From NCBI GenBank assembly GCA_027622655.1, contig JAQBYI010000004.1, positions 17,043-81,042 on the forward strand: DNA of 64,000 nt. Direction: 5' to 3'. Under the pieces are notes generated by a model. That model was not told the DNA's origin. It searched no databases and saw nothing but the letters and a program-made list of their open reading frames with translations. Shown piece after piece: positions 8,187 to 17,993 of this stretch; the first letter of the stretch is position 1, and the number at the start of each line of letters is the position of its first letter. Position numbers and translations under genes: made by a program. The stretch comes from Gemmatimonadota bacterium (GTDB lineage Bacteria; Gemmatimonadota; Gemmatimonadetes; Gemmatimonadales; Gemmatimonadaceae).

Positions 8187-10079
8187 CTACACAGCGACGG
8201 CGGGTTCTGGCTTGGCGAACGCGTACGGAACAACCAACTCGAACTTGCGCATGTCCCACGCAGCGGTCGGGCACCTTTCCGCGCAAAGGCCGCAGTGCAG
8301 ACACATGTCCTCGTCCTTCACCATCACGCGCTTGGTCTGCGGCAACGCAGGCGAGACGTAAATCTCCTGCGACAGGTTCACCGCCGGAGCCACGAGTCGG
8401 GTACGGAGATCGGTTTCGTCGCCATCGTCGGTGATCGTGAGGCAGCTCGTCGGGCAGACGTCCACGCACGCATCGCACTCGATACAGAGGTTGTCCGTGA
8501 AGTGCGTCTGGATGTCGCAGTTCAGGCAGCGCTCCACTTCGCGCGCGGTCTGCTCGGCGGTTAACCCAAGCTCGACTTCGACGTTGACGTTCGAAAAACG
8601 CTTGACCAGCTCCTCGTGGTTCATCTTTGCGCGAGGAGACTGGTTGTAATCGTTGCTGTAGCTCCAGGAGTGCATTCCCACCTTGGCACTCTGGAGATTC
8701 ATGCCATATGCAGGACGGTCGGTGACCGGCAGCGACTGGCAGTACTGATGAATCGAAATCGCTGCCTGATGTCCGTGTTCCACGGCCCAGATGATATTCG
8801 CCGGGCCCCACGCAGCATCGCCGCCAAAGAAGACATTCGGCAGTGAACTCTGGTGCGTAGTCTTGTCCACAACCGGCATGTCCCACTTGGTGTCGAACTC
8901 GATGCCGATGTCGCGCTCCACCCACTCGAACGCGTTGTCCTGGCCAATCGCGAGAATCACCGAGTCACACGGAATCACAAGCGTCTCGGCGACCGTGCTC
9001 GACTGCTTGCCCTTGGCGTCGGTGCTCCACTCGAGCACCTCGAACTCCATCCCAACGAGCGTGCCGTTCTCGTACACGTAGCGTTTGGGCGAGTGGTTCT
9101 CGATGATCTCGACGAGTTCTTCCTCGGCGTCTTCGAGTTCCCACGGGCTCGCCTTGAAGTGTTCGCGGCCACGGCGCGCCATCACCTTCACCTCGGTGGC
9201 GCCGAGTCGGAGGGCCGTGCGGCAGCAATCCATCGCCGTGTTGCCCACGCCGATGATCAGCACGCGCTTTTCGATCTTTTCGATATGCTCGAAGTGAACG
9301 CCGCCGAGCCATTCGATGCCGATGTGAATGACCTTGTCGGCGTTTCCGTCGTGACGACCCGGCAGATCGAGCTCCTTGCCCTTGGGCGCGCCACTGCCGA
9401 CGAACACGGCGTCGTAGCCTTGGGTGAGCAGCGCCTTCATCGACGTGACCGGCGACTTGTACTTCACCTCGACGCCGGTGTTGAGAATGGCGTTGATCTC
9501 TTCGTCGAGCACCGCGGGCGGGAGCCGGAACGCGGGAATATTCCAGCGCATCAGGCCGCCGGACTGTTCGGCTTTTTCGAGGATCGTGACGGAGTAGCCG
9601 AGCGGGCGGAGATCGTTCGCGAGGGTGAGTGACGCCGGGCCGCAGCCGATGAGCGCGATCTTCTTTCCGTTCTCGGTTGATGGCGGTTTCGGCAGGAACT
9701 CGTCGATATCGCCCTTGAGGTCCGACGCCACGCGCTTGAGCCGGCAGATCGCGACGGGCTTGCCGTCTACACGGGTGCGCCGGCACGCGGGTTCGCACGG
9801 ACGATCGCACGTGCGGCCGAGGATGCCGGGGAAGACATTCGACTCGCGATTGAGCAGGTACGACTCGGCGAACTTGCCGTTCGCGATGAGCCGGATGTAC
9901 TCGGGAACGTTGGTGTGCGCCGGGCATCCCCACTGACAGTCAACAACCTTGTGGTAGTAGCGCGGATCTGAGACGTTGGTCGGCTGGGACATCAGTGGGT
10001 CAAAGGTCGATTTGGTGCCGCTGCTTAACTGAATGATTGTCGCGCCGGGGACACGGGATTTCAAGGAGACACTCCCCAT
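8187..10079 (-). CDS. GltD-like FAD/NAD(P)H oxidoreductase with fused ferredoxin domains
   Basis: The protein begins with Fe-S cysteines typical of glutamate-synthase small subunits (CQWGCPAHTNVPEYI, then GRTCDRPCEPACRR). An FAD site (IGCGPASLTLAND), an NAD(P)H site (IGVGNTAMDCCRTALRLGA) and FFGGDAAWGPANIIWAVEHG follow. The C-terminus carries two [4Fe-4S] ferredoxin clusters (CIECDACVDVCP and CLHCGLCAERCP). No glutamate synthase large subunit is nearby. With korA and korB on the same strand it probably exchanges electrons between ferredoxin and NAD(P)H. An ATG at 10079 (MGSVSLKSRVPG) was chosen over 10136; MSQPTN at 9992 is possible. Confidence 0.85.
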   Translation of the reverse strand: MGSVSLKSRVPGATIIQLSSGTKSTFDPLMSQPTNVSDPRYYHKVVDCQWGCPAHTNVPEYIRLIANGKFAESYLLNRESNVFPGILGRTCDRPCEPACRRTRVDGKPVAICRLKRVASDLKGDIDEFLPKPPSTENGKKIALIGCGPASLTLANDLRPLGYSVTILEKAEQSGGLMRWNIPAFRLPPAVLDEEINAILNTGVEVKYKSPVTSMKALLTQGYDAVFVGSGAPKGKELDLPGRHDGNADKVIHIGIEWLGGVHFEHIEKIEKRVLIIGVGNTAMDCCRTALRLGATEVKVMARRGREHFKASPWELEDAEEELVEIIENHSPKRYVYENGTLVGMEFEVLEWSTDAKGKQSSTVAETLVIPCDSVILAIGQDNAFEWVERDIGIEFDTKWDMPVVDKTTHQSSLPNVFFGGDAAWGPANIIWAVEHGHQAAISIHQYCQSLPVTDRPAYGMNLQSAKVGMHSWSYSNDYNQSPRAKMNHEELVKRFSNVNVEVELGLTAEQTAREVERCLNCDIQTHFTDNLCIECDACVDVCPTSCLTITDDGDETDLRTRLVAPAVNLSQEIYVSPALPQTKRVMVKDEDMCLHCGLCAERCPTAAWDMRKFELVVPYAFAKPEPAVAV

Positions 10080-10197
10080 CGTACGCCATGCAACACGATG
10101 GCGTTGCTTGAGATGGAACGATGACGTCCCGCCCAACCAGGCGGCCCATGATTGGAACCATGCCCACCCGACCCCGGCGGCTTCCTCCGAAGCAACG

Positions 10198-10220
10198 AAG
10201 TGATTACAATGTAGTTACTT
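10198..10220. promoter_or_regulatory. Palindromic operator before mazEF-like genes
   Basis: AAGTGATTAC-N3-GTAGTTACTT is an imperfect palindrome (8 of 10 positions pair) just ahead of the RBS AGGAGG at 10222-10227. It overlaps a TACAAT hexamer usable as a -10 box. AbrB-type antitoxins autoregulate through such sites, so this is the likely operator of the pair. Confidence 0.6.
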
Positions 10221-10231
10221 CAGGAGGCGAT

Positions 10232-10498
10232 GTGCTGGCAAAATTGGTGCGGATCGGTAATTCACGCGGGGTGCGGCTTCCCAAAGGGATGATCGAGGAG
10301 GCCGGCCTCGGCGACGAGGTCGAACTCACCGTCCGGAAGGGCGAAATCGTGATTGCCCGGGTGAAAAAGGTGCGCGAGGGGTGGGCCGACGACGCGAAGT
10401 TGATGGTCAAGCTTGAGCCGCGCGGTACCTGGCCGGAAATGCCACCGACGCACTGGATGCTTCACGAGCAGGAGTGGCCGGAGGAAGATCTCAAGTGA
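10232..10498 (+). CDS. MazE-like (AbrB-fold) antitoxin
   Basis: The N-terminal half is a swapped-hairpin AbrB/SpoVT DNA-binding domain: LAKLVRIGNSRGVRLPKGMIEEAGL with EVELTVRKGEIVIARV. The C-terminal tail (GTWPEMPPTHWMLHEQEWPEEDLK) is acidic and Trp-rich and should wrap the toxin. The GTG at 10232 follows AGGAGG by four bases and gives the canonical start of the fold; upstream in-frame codons have no similarity. The stop overlaps the toxin start by 4 bp. Confidence 0.88.
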   Translation: MLAKLVRIGNSRGVRLPKGMIEEAGLGDEVELTVRKGEIVIARVKKVREGWADDAKLMVKLEPRGTWPEMPPTHWMLHEQEWPEEDLK

Positions 10499-10830
10499 CC
10501 GACGGGACGCCCGTGCGACGTGGAGACGTTGTGGTCGCCGTTTTCGCCAACGCGCAAGGCGGCGAAATCCGCAAACGGAGGCCGTTCGTCGTGATCTCGC
10601 CCGATGAACTGAACGAAGTCGCAGATACGTACGTCGCCGCCGGCCTCACCACCGGACATCATCCCTATCGGTATCGCGTGCCCTGCAAGTTCGCGAGTCG
10701 CAAGGGACATGTCGTGCTGGACCAGTTGTACACGCTTGATGCGTCGCGCATCGGACCACCGATTGGCCGACTGGCGCCGAGGGAGGTGGTGGAAACTCTC
10801 GCCATCCTCCGGGAAATGTTCGCCGAGTAG
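10495..10830 (+). CDS. MazF-like endoribonuclease toxin
   Basis: The 111 residues match the MazF/PemK fold: VRRGDVVVAVFANAQGGEIRKRRPFVVIS with the conserved R-P-x-VVIS, then PYRYRVPCKF and HVVLDQLYTLDASRI, which corresponds to the usual 'DQ(x)6-R' catalytic region, and a C-terminal helix EVVETLAILREMF. MazF enzymes cut single-stranded RNA at short motifs. It starts with GTG inside the antitoxin stop, with GGAGG about ten bases upstream. This is the third toxin-antitoxin-like pair within 9 kb. Confidence 0.88.
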   Translation: MTDGTPVRRGDVVVAVFANAQGGEIRKRRPFVVISPDELNEVADTYVAAGLTTGHHPYRYRVPCKFASRKGHVVLDQLYTLDASRIGPPIGRLAPREVVETLAILREMFAE

Positions 10831-10871
10831 GGGCGGTTACACAAATCGCCGTCACAGCCGAGATTTCCCGC

Positions 10872-11453
<582 letters not shown>

Positions 11454-11459
11454 CCAGCG

Positions 11460-11475
11460 CCAGTCGCGCGACTGG
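11460..11475. terminator. Palindrome between convergent genes
   Basis: CCAGTCGCGCGACTGG is a perfect 16-bp palindrome between the stop codons of two convergent genes. It could act as a bidirectional terminator, although there is no real U-tract on either side. Confidence 0.4.
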
Positions 11476-11497
11476 AAAGAGCAGGGTCGCCGGTCGA

Positions 11498-13096
11498 TCA
11501 GGGTACGATGCGCTTCACGGTCGGATACTTGATGCCGAGCTGCTCCAGATACGTCGCGAACTTAGTGGGATCGTAGTAGAACTTTTTCATCTCTTCGCGA
11601 TACGGCGCCATTTTGTCGGCGTTGAGCCAGATGGCCGGCATGTCGGTCGGCCCGATTAGCGGTTCATACTTCGTGTCCTTCGTCTGCACGTCGCGGAAGT
11701 AGCTCCACGCGTCGGTCACCACTTTCGGTGTGAGCAGCAGGTCGAGAATCGTCATCGCCTGCACCTTGGCTCCCGCCACCACGCCCTTGTGCGCGATCGG
11801 CGTGGCCATCGCGATGCTGTTGACCCAGTTGTGCCCCGGCAGTCCGGGAATGTTGGCGGGAAACCGAAGCGTGACCATCGGCACGTTCCAGCTCACGTCG
11901 CCGATGTCGTCCGATCCGCGCCCGCCGGCCGCACGTTCCGCCTCGTCCGGATCGCGCAATGGCGAAACCGTGGTTGCCAATCCGTCGGCCGGCGAGCCGA
12001 TTTCACGTTGCACGGATTTCGCGAGCAGCTGATCGTCGGCGCTCCACGCTGGCAAGCCCACGGCGACCGCGTTGGCGTGCATTACTTCCGCGACCGGCTT
12101 GTTCTGGTGAATGCGCCACGCTGAACCGATGATCTGCGCGCTCTTGAGCTCCGTGCCGGTCATCATTGCCGCGCCTTCGGCCTTCTTCTTGGCGTCTGCG
12201 AACATCTCGTTCACGCGTGCGTGCTCCGGACTCCTGAAATAGAACCAGATCGAAGCGGTGGGCGGCACGACGTTCGGCTGGTCGCCGCCATCGGGGATGA
12301 TGTAGTGCGACCGCTGCGCGGGCTCCATGTGTTCGCGCTGGAATTCCCAGCTTTGCGCCATCAGCATCACGGCATCGAGAGCACTCTTGCCGCGCCACGG
12401 CGCGCCGGCCGCGTGCGCGCTGGAGCCCTTGAAGTTGAACTTCGCCGAGATCAGATAGAGCGATGGTGCGAGGCCCCACTCGATGCCGAAGTTGTCGCTC
12501 ACGTGCGCAAAGAGCGTGACGTCGACGTCCTTGAACACGCCGGCGCGCACGAGAAATGCCTTGGAGCCGAGTTGCTCCTCGGCGACGCCGGGCCAGAGCA
12601 CGAGCGTTCCCGGAATCTTGTCGCGCTCCATGATCTTCTTCACCGCGAGCGCGGCCGCAATCTGCAGCGGCATTCCGGAGTTGTGGCCTTCGCCGTGCCC
12701 GGGTGCGCCACTGATGATCGGGTCGTGGTAGCCGACGCCGGGCTTGTTGCTGGCCTGCGGGATGTCGTCGATGTCGGAGCCGAGCGAGATCACCGGCTTG
12801 CCGGAACCCCAGCGTGCGACGAACTGCGTGGGCATGCCTGCGACGCCGCGCTCAACCGTGAATCCGTTCTTCTCGAGAATCCCGCTGAGGTACTTCGACG
12901 TCTCGAACTCCTGGAATCCGAGTTCGCCGAACGAGTAGACCTGATCCACCATCTCCTGGATCATCTTCGCCTGGCCGCCAATCTCCCGCGCGACCTCGGC
13001 TTTGAGTGCCGCGAGCCGCGCATCCTGAGCGGACGATGATTGCGGAAGTCCGATGAGCAGCGCTGCGCACGCGACTGCGAAGTGTCGTGTCTTCAT
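11498..13096 (-). CDS. Secreted M20-family amidohydrolase (paralogue 1)
   Basis: A cleavable signal peptide (HFAVACAALLIGLPQSSSAQ) precedes an M20/AbgB-like metallo-amidohydrolase. Metal-site blocks are visible: GSDIDDIPQ, GAPGHGEGHNSGMP, WPGVAEEQLGSKA and TLFAHVSDNFG, with the dimerisation insert in the middle (FKGSSAHAAGAPWRG, ALDAVMLMAQSWEFQREHM). Members of the family cleave N-acyl or p-aminobenzoyl-glutamate amides and other small peptides; the natural substrate here is unknown. It lies 56 bp after its close paralogue and probably shares its transcript. Confidence 0.85.
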   Translation of the reverse strand: MKTRHFAVACAALLIGLPQSSSAQDARLAALKAEVAREIGGQAKMIQEMVDQVYSFGELGFQEFETSKYLSGILEKNGFTVERGVAGMPTQFVARWGSGKPVISLGSDIDDIPQASNKPGVGYHDPIISGAPGHGEGHNSGMPLQIAAALAVKKIMERDKIPGTLVLWPGVAEEQLGSKAFLVRAGVFKDVDVTLFAHVSDNFGIEWGLAPSLYLISAKFNFKGSSAHAAGAPWRGKSALDAVMLMAQSWEFQREHMEPAQRSHYIIPDGGDQPNVVPPTASIWFYFRSPEHARVNEMFADAKKKAEGAAMMTGTELKSAQIIGSAWRIHQNKPVAEVMHANAVAVGLPAWSADDQLLAKSVQREIGSPADGLATTVSPLRDPDEAERAAGGRGSDDIGDVSWNVPMVTLRFPANIPGLPGHNWVNSIAMATPIAHKGVVAGAKVQAMTILDLLLTPKVVTDAWSYFRDVQTKDTKYEPLIGPTDMPAIWLNADKMAPYREEMKKFYYDPTKFATYLEQLGIKYPTVKRIVP

Positions 13097-13152
13097 ACGT
13101 TTGTAGTTCCGAAAAAAAGGAAACGCGAAGCCGGCTCAGATTAGCGGCCAAC

Positions 13153-14805
13153 TCAGGGGACGATGCCGCGCACCGTCGGGTACTTGATCCCGAGTTGCTG
13201 CAGGTACGTTTCGAACTTCGTTTCGTCGTAATAGAACGGCGCCTGCAGCGGCCGGTACTTCGCCATCTTTTCCTGATTGAGCCAGATGGGCGGCTGGTCG
13301 GTGGCCGAGCAGAAGCACTTGTACTTCGTGTCCTTCGTCTGGACGTCGTTGAAGTACGACCATGCGTCGGTAACGAGTTTCGGCGTGAGCAGGATGTCGA
13401 GCATCGTCATCGCCTGAACCTTTGCGCCGGCGACGACACCCTTGTGCGCGATCGGCGTGGCCATTGCGACTGCGTTCGCCCAATTGTGGCCCGGCGCGCC
13501 CGGAATGTTCGACGGGAAGCGCAGCGTGATCGTCGGGACGGACCAGCTCACGTCGCCGATGTCGTCGGAGCCGCCGCCGGTGAAGTTCCCGCTGGGTCCG
13601 CCCAGCCCGCCGCCCAGTTCTGTCGGGAGGCCGCTCTCACGCACGCCGAGTTCGCGCTGCAGTCCCTTGGCGAGCGTCTGGTCGTTCGCGTCCCACGTGG
13701 GCATTCCGACCTTCGTGATGTTCTGGTACATCGCCTCGGCAACGGGGCGCGAGAAGTGTCCGCTCCAGCCCGAGCCGACCATCATCACCGTGTCCAGCTT
13801 GGTGCCGGTCATTTCTGCGGCGGCGCGCGCCTTCTTGATGCCGTCCAGGTACATCGGCATCGTCGTTTCATAGTTCTGGTTGCGGAAATAGAACCAGATC
13901 GACGACGTCGGCGGCACGACGTTTGGCTGGTCGCCGCCGTCGAGGATGATGTAGTGCGAGCGCTGCGCGGTCACCATGTGCTCGCGCTGGAACTCCCAGC
14001 TGTTGGCCATCAGCATCACGGCGTCGAGCGCGCTGTTCCCGCGCCACGGCGCGCCGGCTGCGTGGGCGCTTGAGCCGGCGAATTTGAAGATCGCCGAAAT
14101 CAGGGCGCTGGAGCCCGACTGGCCCCACGACACGCCGAGGTTGCTGCTGACGTGCGTGAAGAGCGTGATGTCGACGTCCTTGAACACGCCGGCGCGGACG
14201 AGCCAGGCCTTGCCGCTCATCAGCTCCTCGGCGACGCCAGGCCAGAGGACGAGCGTGCCGGGAATCTTGTCGCGCTCCATGATCCGCTTCACCACGATGG
14301 CAGCCGCGATGTTGAGCGGCATGCCGGAATTGTGGCCCTCGCCGTGGCCGAACGCGCCCTCGACGAGCGGGTCGTGCCAGCCGACGCCCGGCTTGTTGGA
14401 CGCCTGCGGGATGTCGTCGATGTCGGAGCCGAGCGAGATCACCGGCTTGCCCGAACCCCACCTGGCGACGAAGGCCGTCGGCATGCCGGCGACGTTGCGC
14501 TCGATCTTGAAGCCGTTCTTCTCTAGGACGCCGGTGAGGTACTTCACCGTCTCGAACTCCTGGAAGCCGGGCTCGGCGAAGGAGAAGACCTTGTCCACCA
14601 TCACCTGAATGAGCTTGGCCTCCTTGTCGATGGCGGCGGAGGCCTCGGCCTTCAGCTTCTCGAGCTGCGGTGTGCCGTCGTACTTGTACATGATGTTCTC
14701 GGCGGCGTTACCGCCACCACCGCGACCGCCGCGGCCCTGGGCCGAGAGCAGTGCGGGAGAGACCAGCGCGAGGGCGAGAACGAGGGAGAGAATGCGGCGG
14801 GGCAT
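13153..14805 (-). CDS. Secreted M20-family amidohydrolase (paralogue 2)
   Basis: The protein has 550 residues and a signal peptide (ILSLVLALALVSPALLSAQ), then a low-complexity GRGGRGGGG linker. The catalytic domain has the same metal blocks as its neighbour: GSDIDDIPQASNKPGVGWHD, GHGEGHNSGM and GVAEELMSGKAWLVRAG. The two genes are clearly tandem duplicates with long identical stretches such as VISLGSDIDDIPQASNKPG. This copy comes first in the transcript and has AAAGGAGAAGG just upstream of its ATG. Divergence is strongest near the N-terminus and around the dimerisation domain, so substrate ranges may differ. Confidence 0.87.
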   Translation of the reverse strand: MPRRILSLVLALALVSPALLSAQGRGGRGGGGNAAENIMYKYDGTPQLEKLKAEASAAIDKEAKLIQVMVDKVFSFAEPGFQEFETVKYLTGVLEKNGFKIERNVAGMPTAFVARWGSGKPVISLGSDIDDIPQASNKPGVGWHDPLVEGAFGHGEGHNSGMPLNIAAAIVVKRIMERDKIPGTLVLWPGVAEELMSGKAWLVRAGVFKDVDITLFTHVSSNLGVSWGQSGSSALISAIFKFAGSSAHAAGAPWRGNSALDAVMLMANSWEFQREHMVTAQRSHYIILDGGDQPNVVPPTSSIWFYFRNQNYETTMPMYLDGIKKARAAAEMTGTKLDTVMMVGSGWSGHFSRPVAEAMYQNITKVGMPTWDANDQTLAKGLQRELGVRESGLPTELGGGLGGPSGNFTGGGSDDIGDVSWSVPTITLRFPSNIPGAPGHNWANAVAMATPIAHKGVVAGAKVQAMTMLDILLTPKLVTDAWSYFNDVQTKDTKYKCFCSATDQPPIWLNQEKMAKYRPLQAPFYYDETKFETYLQQLGIKYPTVRGIVP

Positions 14806-14941
14806 CGGTCCTTCTCCTTTATGGTGTTCGAGTGGGGCAATTGTCAGAAAATACGGTCTGTGGCCGCTGGGCGCGACTTTGGCTGGCTACGGGACTTGAT
14901 GGGGGCCGCAGAGCACGCAGACCACGCAGAAACAACAACTG

Positions 14942-17900
14942 CTATGGGACCTTTGTGGTCTTTGGAGAGTCGGGAGTTCCACCCAGTCGGGTGATGCGCG
15001 CACGAGCGTCGTCCAACTGCGGCTTGGCCTCCGGCGGTGCGTGATCGTAGACGCCGAGGAAAATCGTCGCAAAGCGGATCGCCGCCTCCTTGTTTCCAAG
15101 TCCTTCCGCCACACGCGACCGCTGGAGTTGGGTAGCCGCGAATACGCTCGACGCGGCGTCGGCGGCTGGGCCTATGAGATAGCCTTCTGAAAACCGCAAC
15201 AGCGAGTCGGCAGGTGCGTACCGCTGGTGCTCCGCCAACCACTGGGCGCCGAGGAGTCGGTCCATTGCGAGCGCGGGCCAAACCTTGTTGTCAAGCAGAT
15301 TTTCGCCATGATAGCGCTCCAGCACGAGCAGCGATTCGGCGGCGGCAGCGGTATTCCCGGCACGGCCGAGCCCGATGGCACGGAGCGACCGCACTGCGAT
15401 CTGAGCACTTCGGAGCGTATCTCGCGCAAGCGCAGTAACCTGTTGCCTGAGTGCGGCCGAATCTCCACGCACAAGGGCGTTCGCGCCGGCAACCCATCTC
15501 GCCTCGACGACTTCAGCCGGAGCGGCAGCGGGATCGGTCAGCGTGGCAAGGACCAACTCGGTGGTGATGGGGCTCGGGACGGTGAGTCCCTGCAACTCGG
15601 AAGCCACCCGCCAGCGTGCGAGTTGCCGGAAAACCCGCGTGCGCTGTGTGGAAGGAGTGTTCGTCCTGACGGACTCCACGGCGCCGTCCAGGACGTCAAC
15701 CTGGCCGTGCATGATGGCGACGGCCATCACGGCCGGGGAGGACAATACGGATACGCCGCCTCCGCCGCCGGGCGCCGCGTACCGATTCAGCAGGTCATCG
15801 CGCCGTGCCATCATCTCTGGCCGCTGCGGCAGGGCCGCACTGACGGTCATGAAGCTCGTGGGGCTATATGCGAACCGCGTGAGCGAATCGCGCGCGCTCT
15901 CTCGCGCCACCGCGTTGACCTGGGCCGGCGTCGTGACGCTTGTCGCGAACATCAAGTCGGCGGCCTGCGTCCGCGATGAGCCCAGCGGGTGGGCCTCGCT
16001 GCGCACGAGCGAGTCGTAGCGGAAAGCCGCCGCGCCTGCGGCCGCGACGTCGCCGGCCGCGAGCGTCGTCCACGCGACATGCGAAGCGGCCTCCAGGTCC
16101 GAAGGCATCAGTTCCGCGAGCCGACGCCACGGTGCAATGGCTTCCTTCACCTGGTGGCCGGACTCCGTCGCCCAGTGCGCCAGGAAGTCGGCGCGGGCAA
16201 GCAGTGCCGCCGGATAGTCCGGATAACGCGCCAGTAGTGCGTCGAGTCGCAGCAAGTACTCCGACTGCGTTGCCGACGTACCAACGGCGTTCATGAGGAG
16301 GCGCTCGCGCTCGGGAAGATCGTCCAGGTGCCGTGACAGGCGAGCGCTGATCGTGGTATCGACTGACTGTGAGAGCCAGTTGCGCGCGAGAATGTACTGA
16401 TAGTGCGCGAACCAGAACGTGGTGTCCGCATCAATCGCCCGGCGGTAGGCCTCGGCGGCTTCAATGGGGCCACCGCGGGCAAAGAGGCGCTCGCCCTCGA
16501 GGAACTCGCGCAATGCCGTTGGGGAGTGTGTCGCGATAGACACGGCATTCGGCGTCGGCGCCGATCCCTTACTCCAGATCTTCCTGAGCAGTCCCCACGT
16601 CAGCGAGTCCGTCAGCGCGGAAAGACTGTCGAGCGGAACCGACGCGCTCAGCCTCGCCGTGGGCGTGGACGGCGAGTTGACATCGTACAGCGTGAGATCG
16701 GCGCGCATCTGGGTGCCGGCGCGCGCGAGCGTTCCGTGCACGACGCTGCGCGCGCCGAGTTTTCGCGCGATGTCAACGGCATCGTCAACCGAGAGCAGTG
16801 CACCCTTCGCCTTGGCGTGGCTGAGCACGGACATGGCGTCGGCCACGCGGATCTCGCCGACGCCATCGAGATTGGCACTCATCGTGCTGACGAGGTTCTG
16901 GCCCAGCCGGACGAGCGCGGTGTCGCCGTCAGCGACGGAGAACGGCGTGATGGCGAGCGACTGCGCGCTGACGATGACGTTCGGGCGCATGGCGAACCAC
17001 GCGGCCACGGCGGCAACCATGACGAGCGCAGCGGCGGCAATGAGCGGCGTCTTCGAACGGCGCGGCACGGCGGCGGGCATCGGTGCCGACGGAGTCGCGG
17101 CGGCGGCGGCCTGCGTTCCGCCGGGCGTCGAGACGGCCTCGAGCACGGCCATCATCTCGCCCGCGCTCTGAGGGCGCTTGTCGGGATCCTTCTCCAGCGC
17201 GCGCATCACCACTTCGGCCAGTGCGTCGGGCACATCGCTGCGGCGTTGCTTGATAGGCGTGGGCGCGTCGGCCAGATGCGCTTTCAATAGTTGTGACGGC
17301 GTTCCGGAAAATGGCGGTGCGCCGGTGATCATCTCGTACGCGACGACGGCTGTGGCGTAGAGGTCGGCCCGGTGATCCGTCGTCGGATCGGCCGCCGCCT
17401 GCTCGGGCGCCATGTACGCCGGCGTACCGAGCGCGATTCCGATGGAGGTGAGCTCGCCCGACGTGCCTGAATCCTGCAGCGCCTTCGACACGCCGAAATC
17501 GGCAACCACCGCGTGCCCGGCGCCGATGAGGATGTTGTCAGGCTTGATGTCGCGATGAATGACGCCGTGCTTATGCGCGAAGGCGAGCGCATCAAGCGTT
17601 TCACGCAGAATGCGCACCACATCGCTGATCTTCATCGGGCCTTCGCGCGCTATCTGTGCACGCAACGGTTCGCCCGAAATGAACGGCATCACATAGAACA
17701 GAGCGCCCTCTGCATCGCCCGCAGAAAGGAGCGGCACAACGTGGGGATGCTGCAGCTTGGCGACGAGTTGGATTTCGCGGCGGAACCTGTCCGCGCTCAC
17801 ACCGGCCGACATCTCGACCGAGAGCACCTTGACCACGACCTGACGGTCGAGCGTCAGGTCGGTCGTGAGAAAGACCCGCGACATCCCACCGCCACCGAGT

Positions 17901-17965
17901 TCCCGGTCAATCCGGAAGGCGGCGCCGAGCGTACGCTGGAGGGCGTCTTGGAGGGGGGTCGTCAA
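14942..17965 (-). CDS. Membrane Ser/Thr protein kinase with TPR-like sensor region
   Basis: This 1007-residue PknB-type kinase has a complete Hanks domain at residues 15-275: glycine loop GGGGMSRVF, VVVKVL lysine near 47, HRDIKPDN, DFGVSKAL, GTPAYMAPEQ. An Ala/Pro linker and one transmembrane helix (SKTPLIAAAALVMVAAVAAW, about 306-325) follow. The outer part starts with a TolB-like domain (SLAITPFSVADGD, then GARSVVHGTLAR) and continues with helical TPR-like repeats to the end. It probably senses an extracytoplasmic condition. It lies 28 bp after the permease gene on the same strand and may be cotranscribed with it. Confidence 0.92.
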   Translation of the reverse strand: MTTPLQDALQRTLGAAFRIDRELGGGGMSRVFLTTDLTLDRQVVVKVLSVEMSAGVSADRFRREIQLVAKLQHPHVVPLLSAGDAEGALFYVMPFISGEPLRAQIAREGPMKISDVVRILRETLDALAFAHKHGVIHRDIKPDNILIGAGHAVVADFGVSKALQDSGTSGELTSIGIALGTPAYMAPEQAAADPTTDHRADLYATAVVAYEMITGAPPFSGTPSQLLKAHLADAPTPIKQRRSDVPDALAEVVMRALEKDPDKRPQSAGEMMAVLEAVSTPGGTQAAAAATPSAPMPAAVPRRSKTPLIAAAALVMVAAVAAWFAMRPNVIVSAQSLAITPFSVADGDTALVRLGQNLVSTMSANLDGVGEIRVADAMSVLSHAKAKGALLSVDDAVDIARKLGARSVVHGTLARAGTQMRADLTLYDVNSPSTPTARLSASVPLDSLSALTDSLTWGLLRKIWSKGSAPTPNAVSIATHSPTALREFLEGERLFARGGPIEAAEAYRRAIDADTTFWFAHYQYILARNWLSQSVDTTISARLSRHLDDLPERERLLMNAVGTSATQSEYLLRLDALLARYPDYPAALLARADFLAHWATESGHQVKEAIAPWRRLAELMPSDLEAASHVAWTTLAAGDVAAAGAAAFRYDSLVRSEAHPLGSSRTQAADLMFATSVTTPAQVNAVARESARDSLTRFAYSPTSFMTVSAALPQRPEMMARRDDLLNRYAAPGGGGGVSVLSSPAVMAVAIMHGQVDVLDGAVESVRTNTPSTQRTRVFRQLARWRVASELQGLTVPSPITTELVLATLTDPAAAPAEVVEARWVAGANALVRGDSAALRQQVTALARDTLRSAQIAVRSLRAIGLGRAGNTAAAAESLLVLERYHGENLLDNKVWPALAMDRLLGAQWLAEHQRYAPADSLLRFSEGYLIGPAADAASSVFAATQLQRSRVAEGLGNKEAAIRFATIFLGVYDHAPPEAKPQLDDARARITRLGGTPDSPKTTKVP

Positions 17966-17993
17966 TAGGTCCGTGGTCGGGGGCTACGTGAAG

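Noticed and set aside
13087..14073. Plus-strand frame of 328 codons opposite the second M20 gene
   Set aside because: Antisense shadow without domains or RBS.
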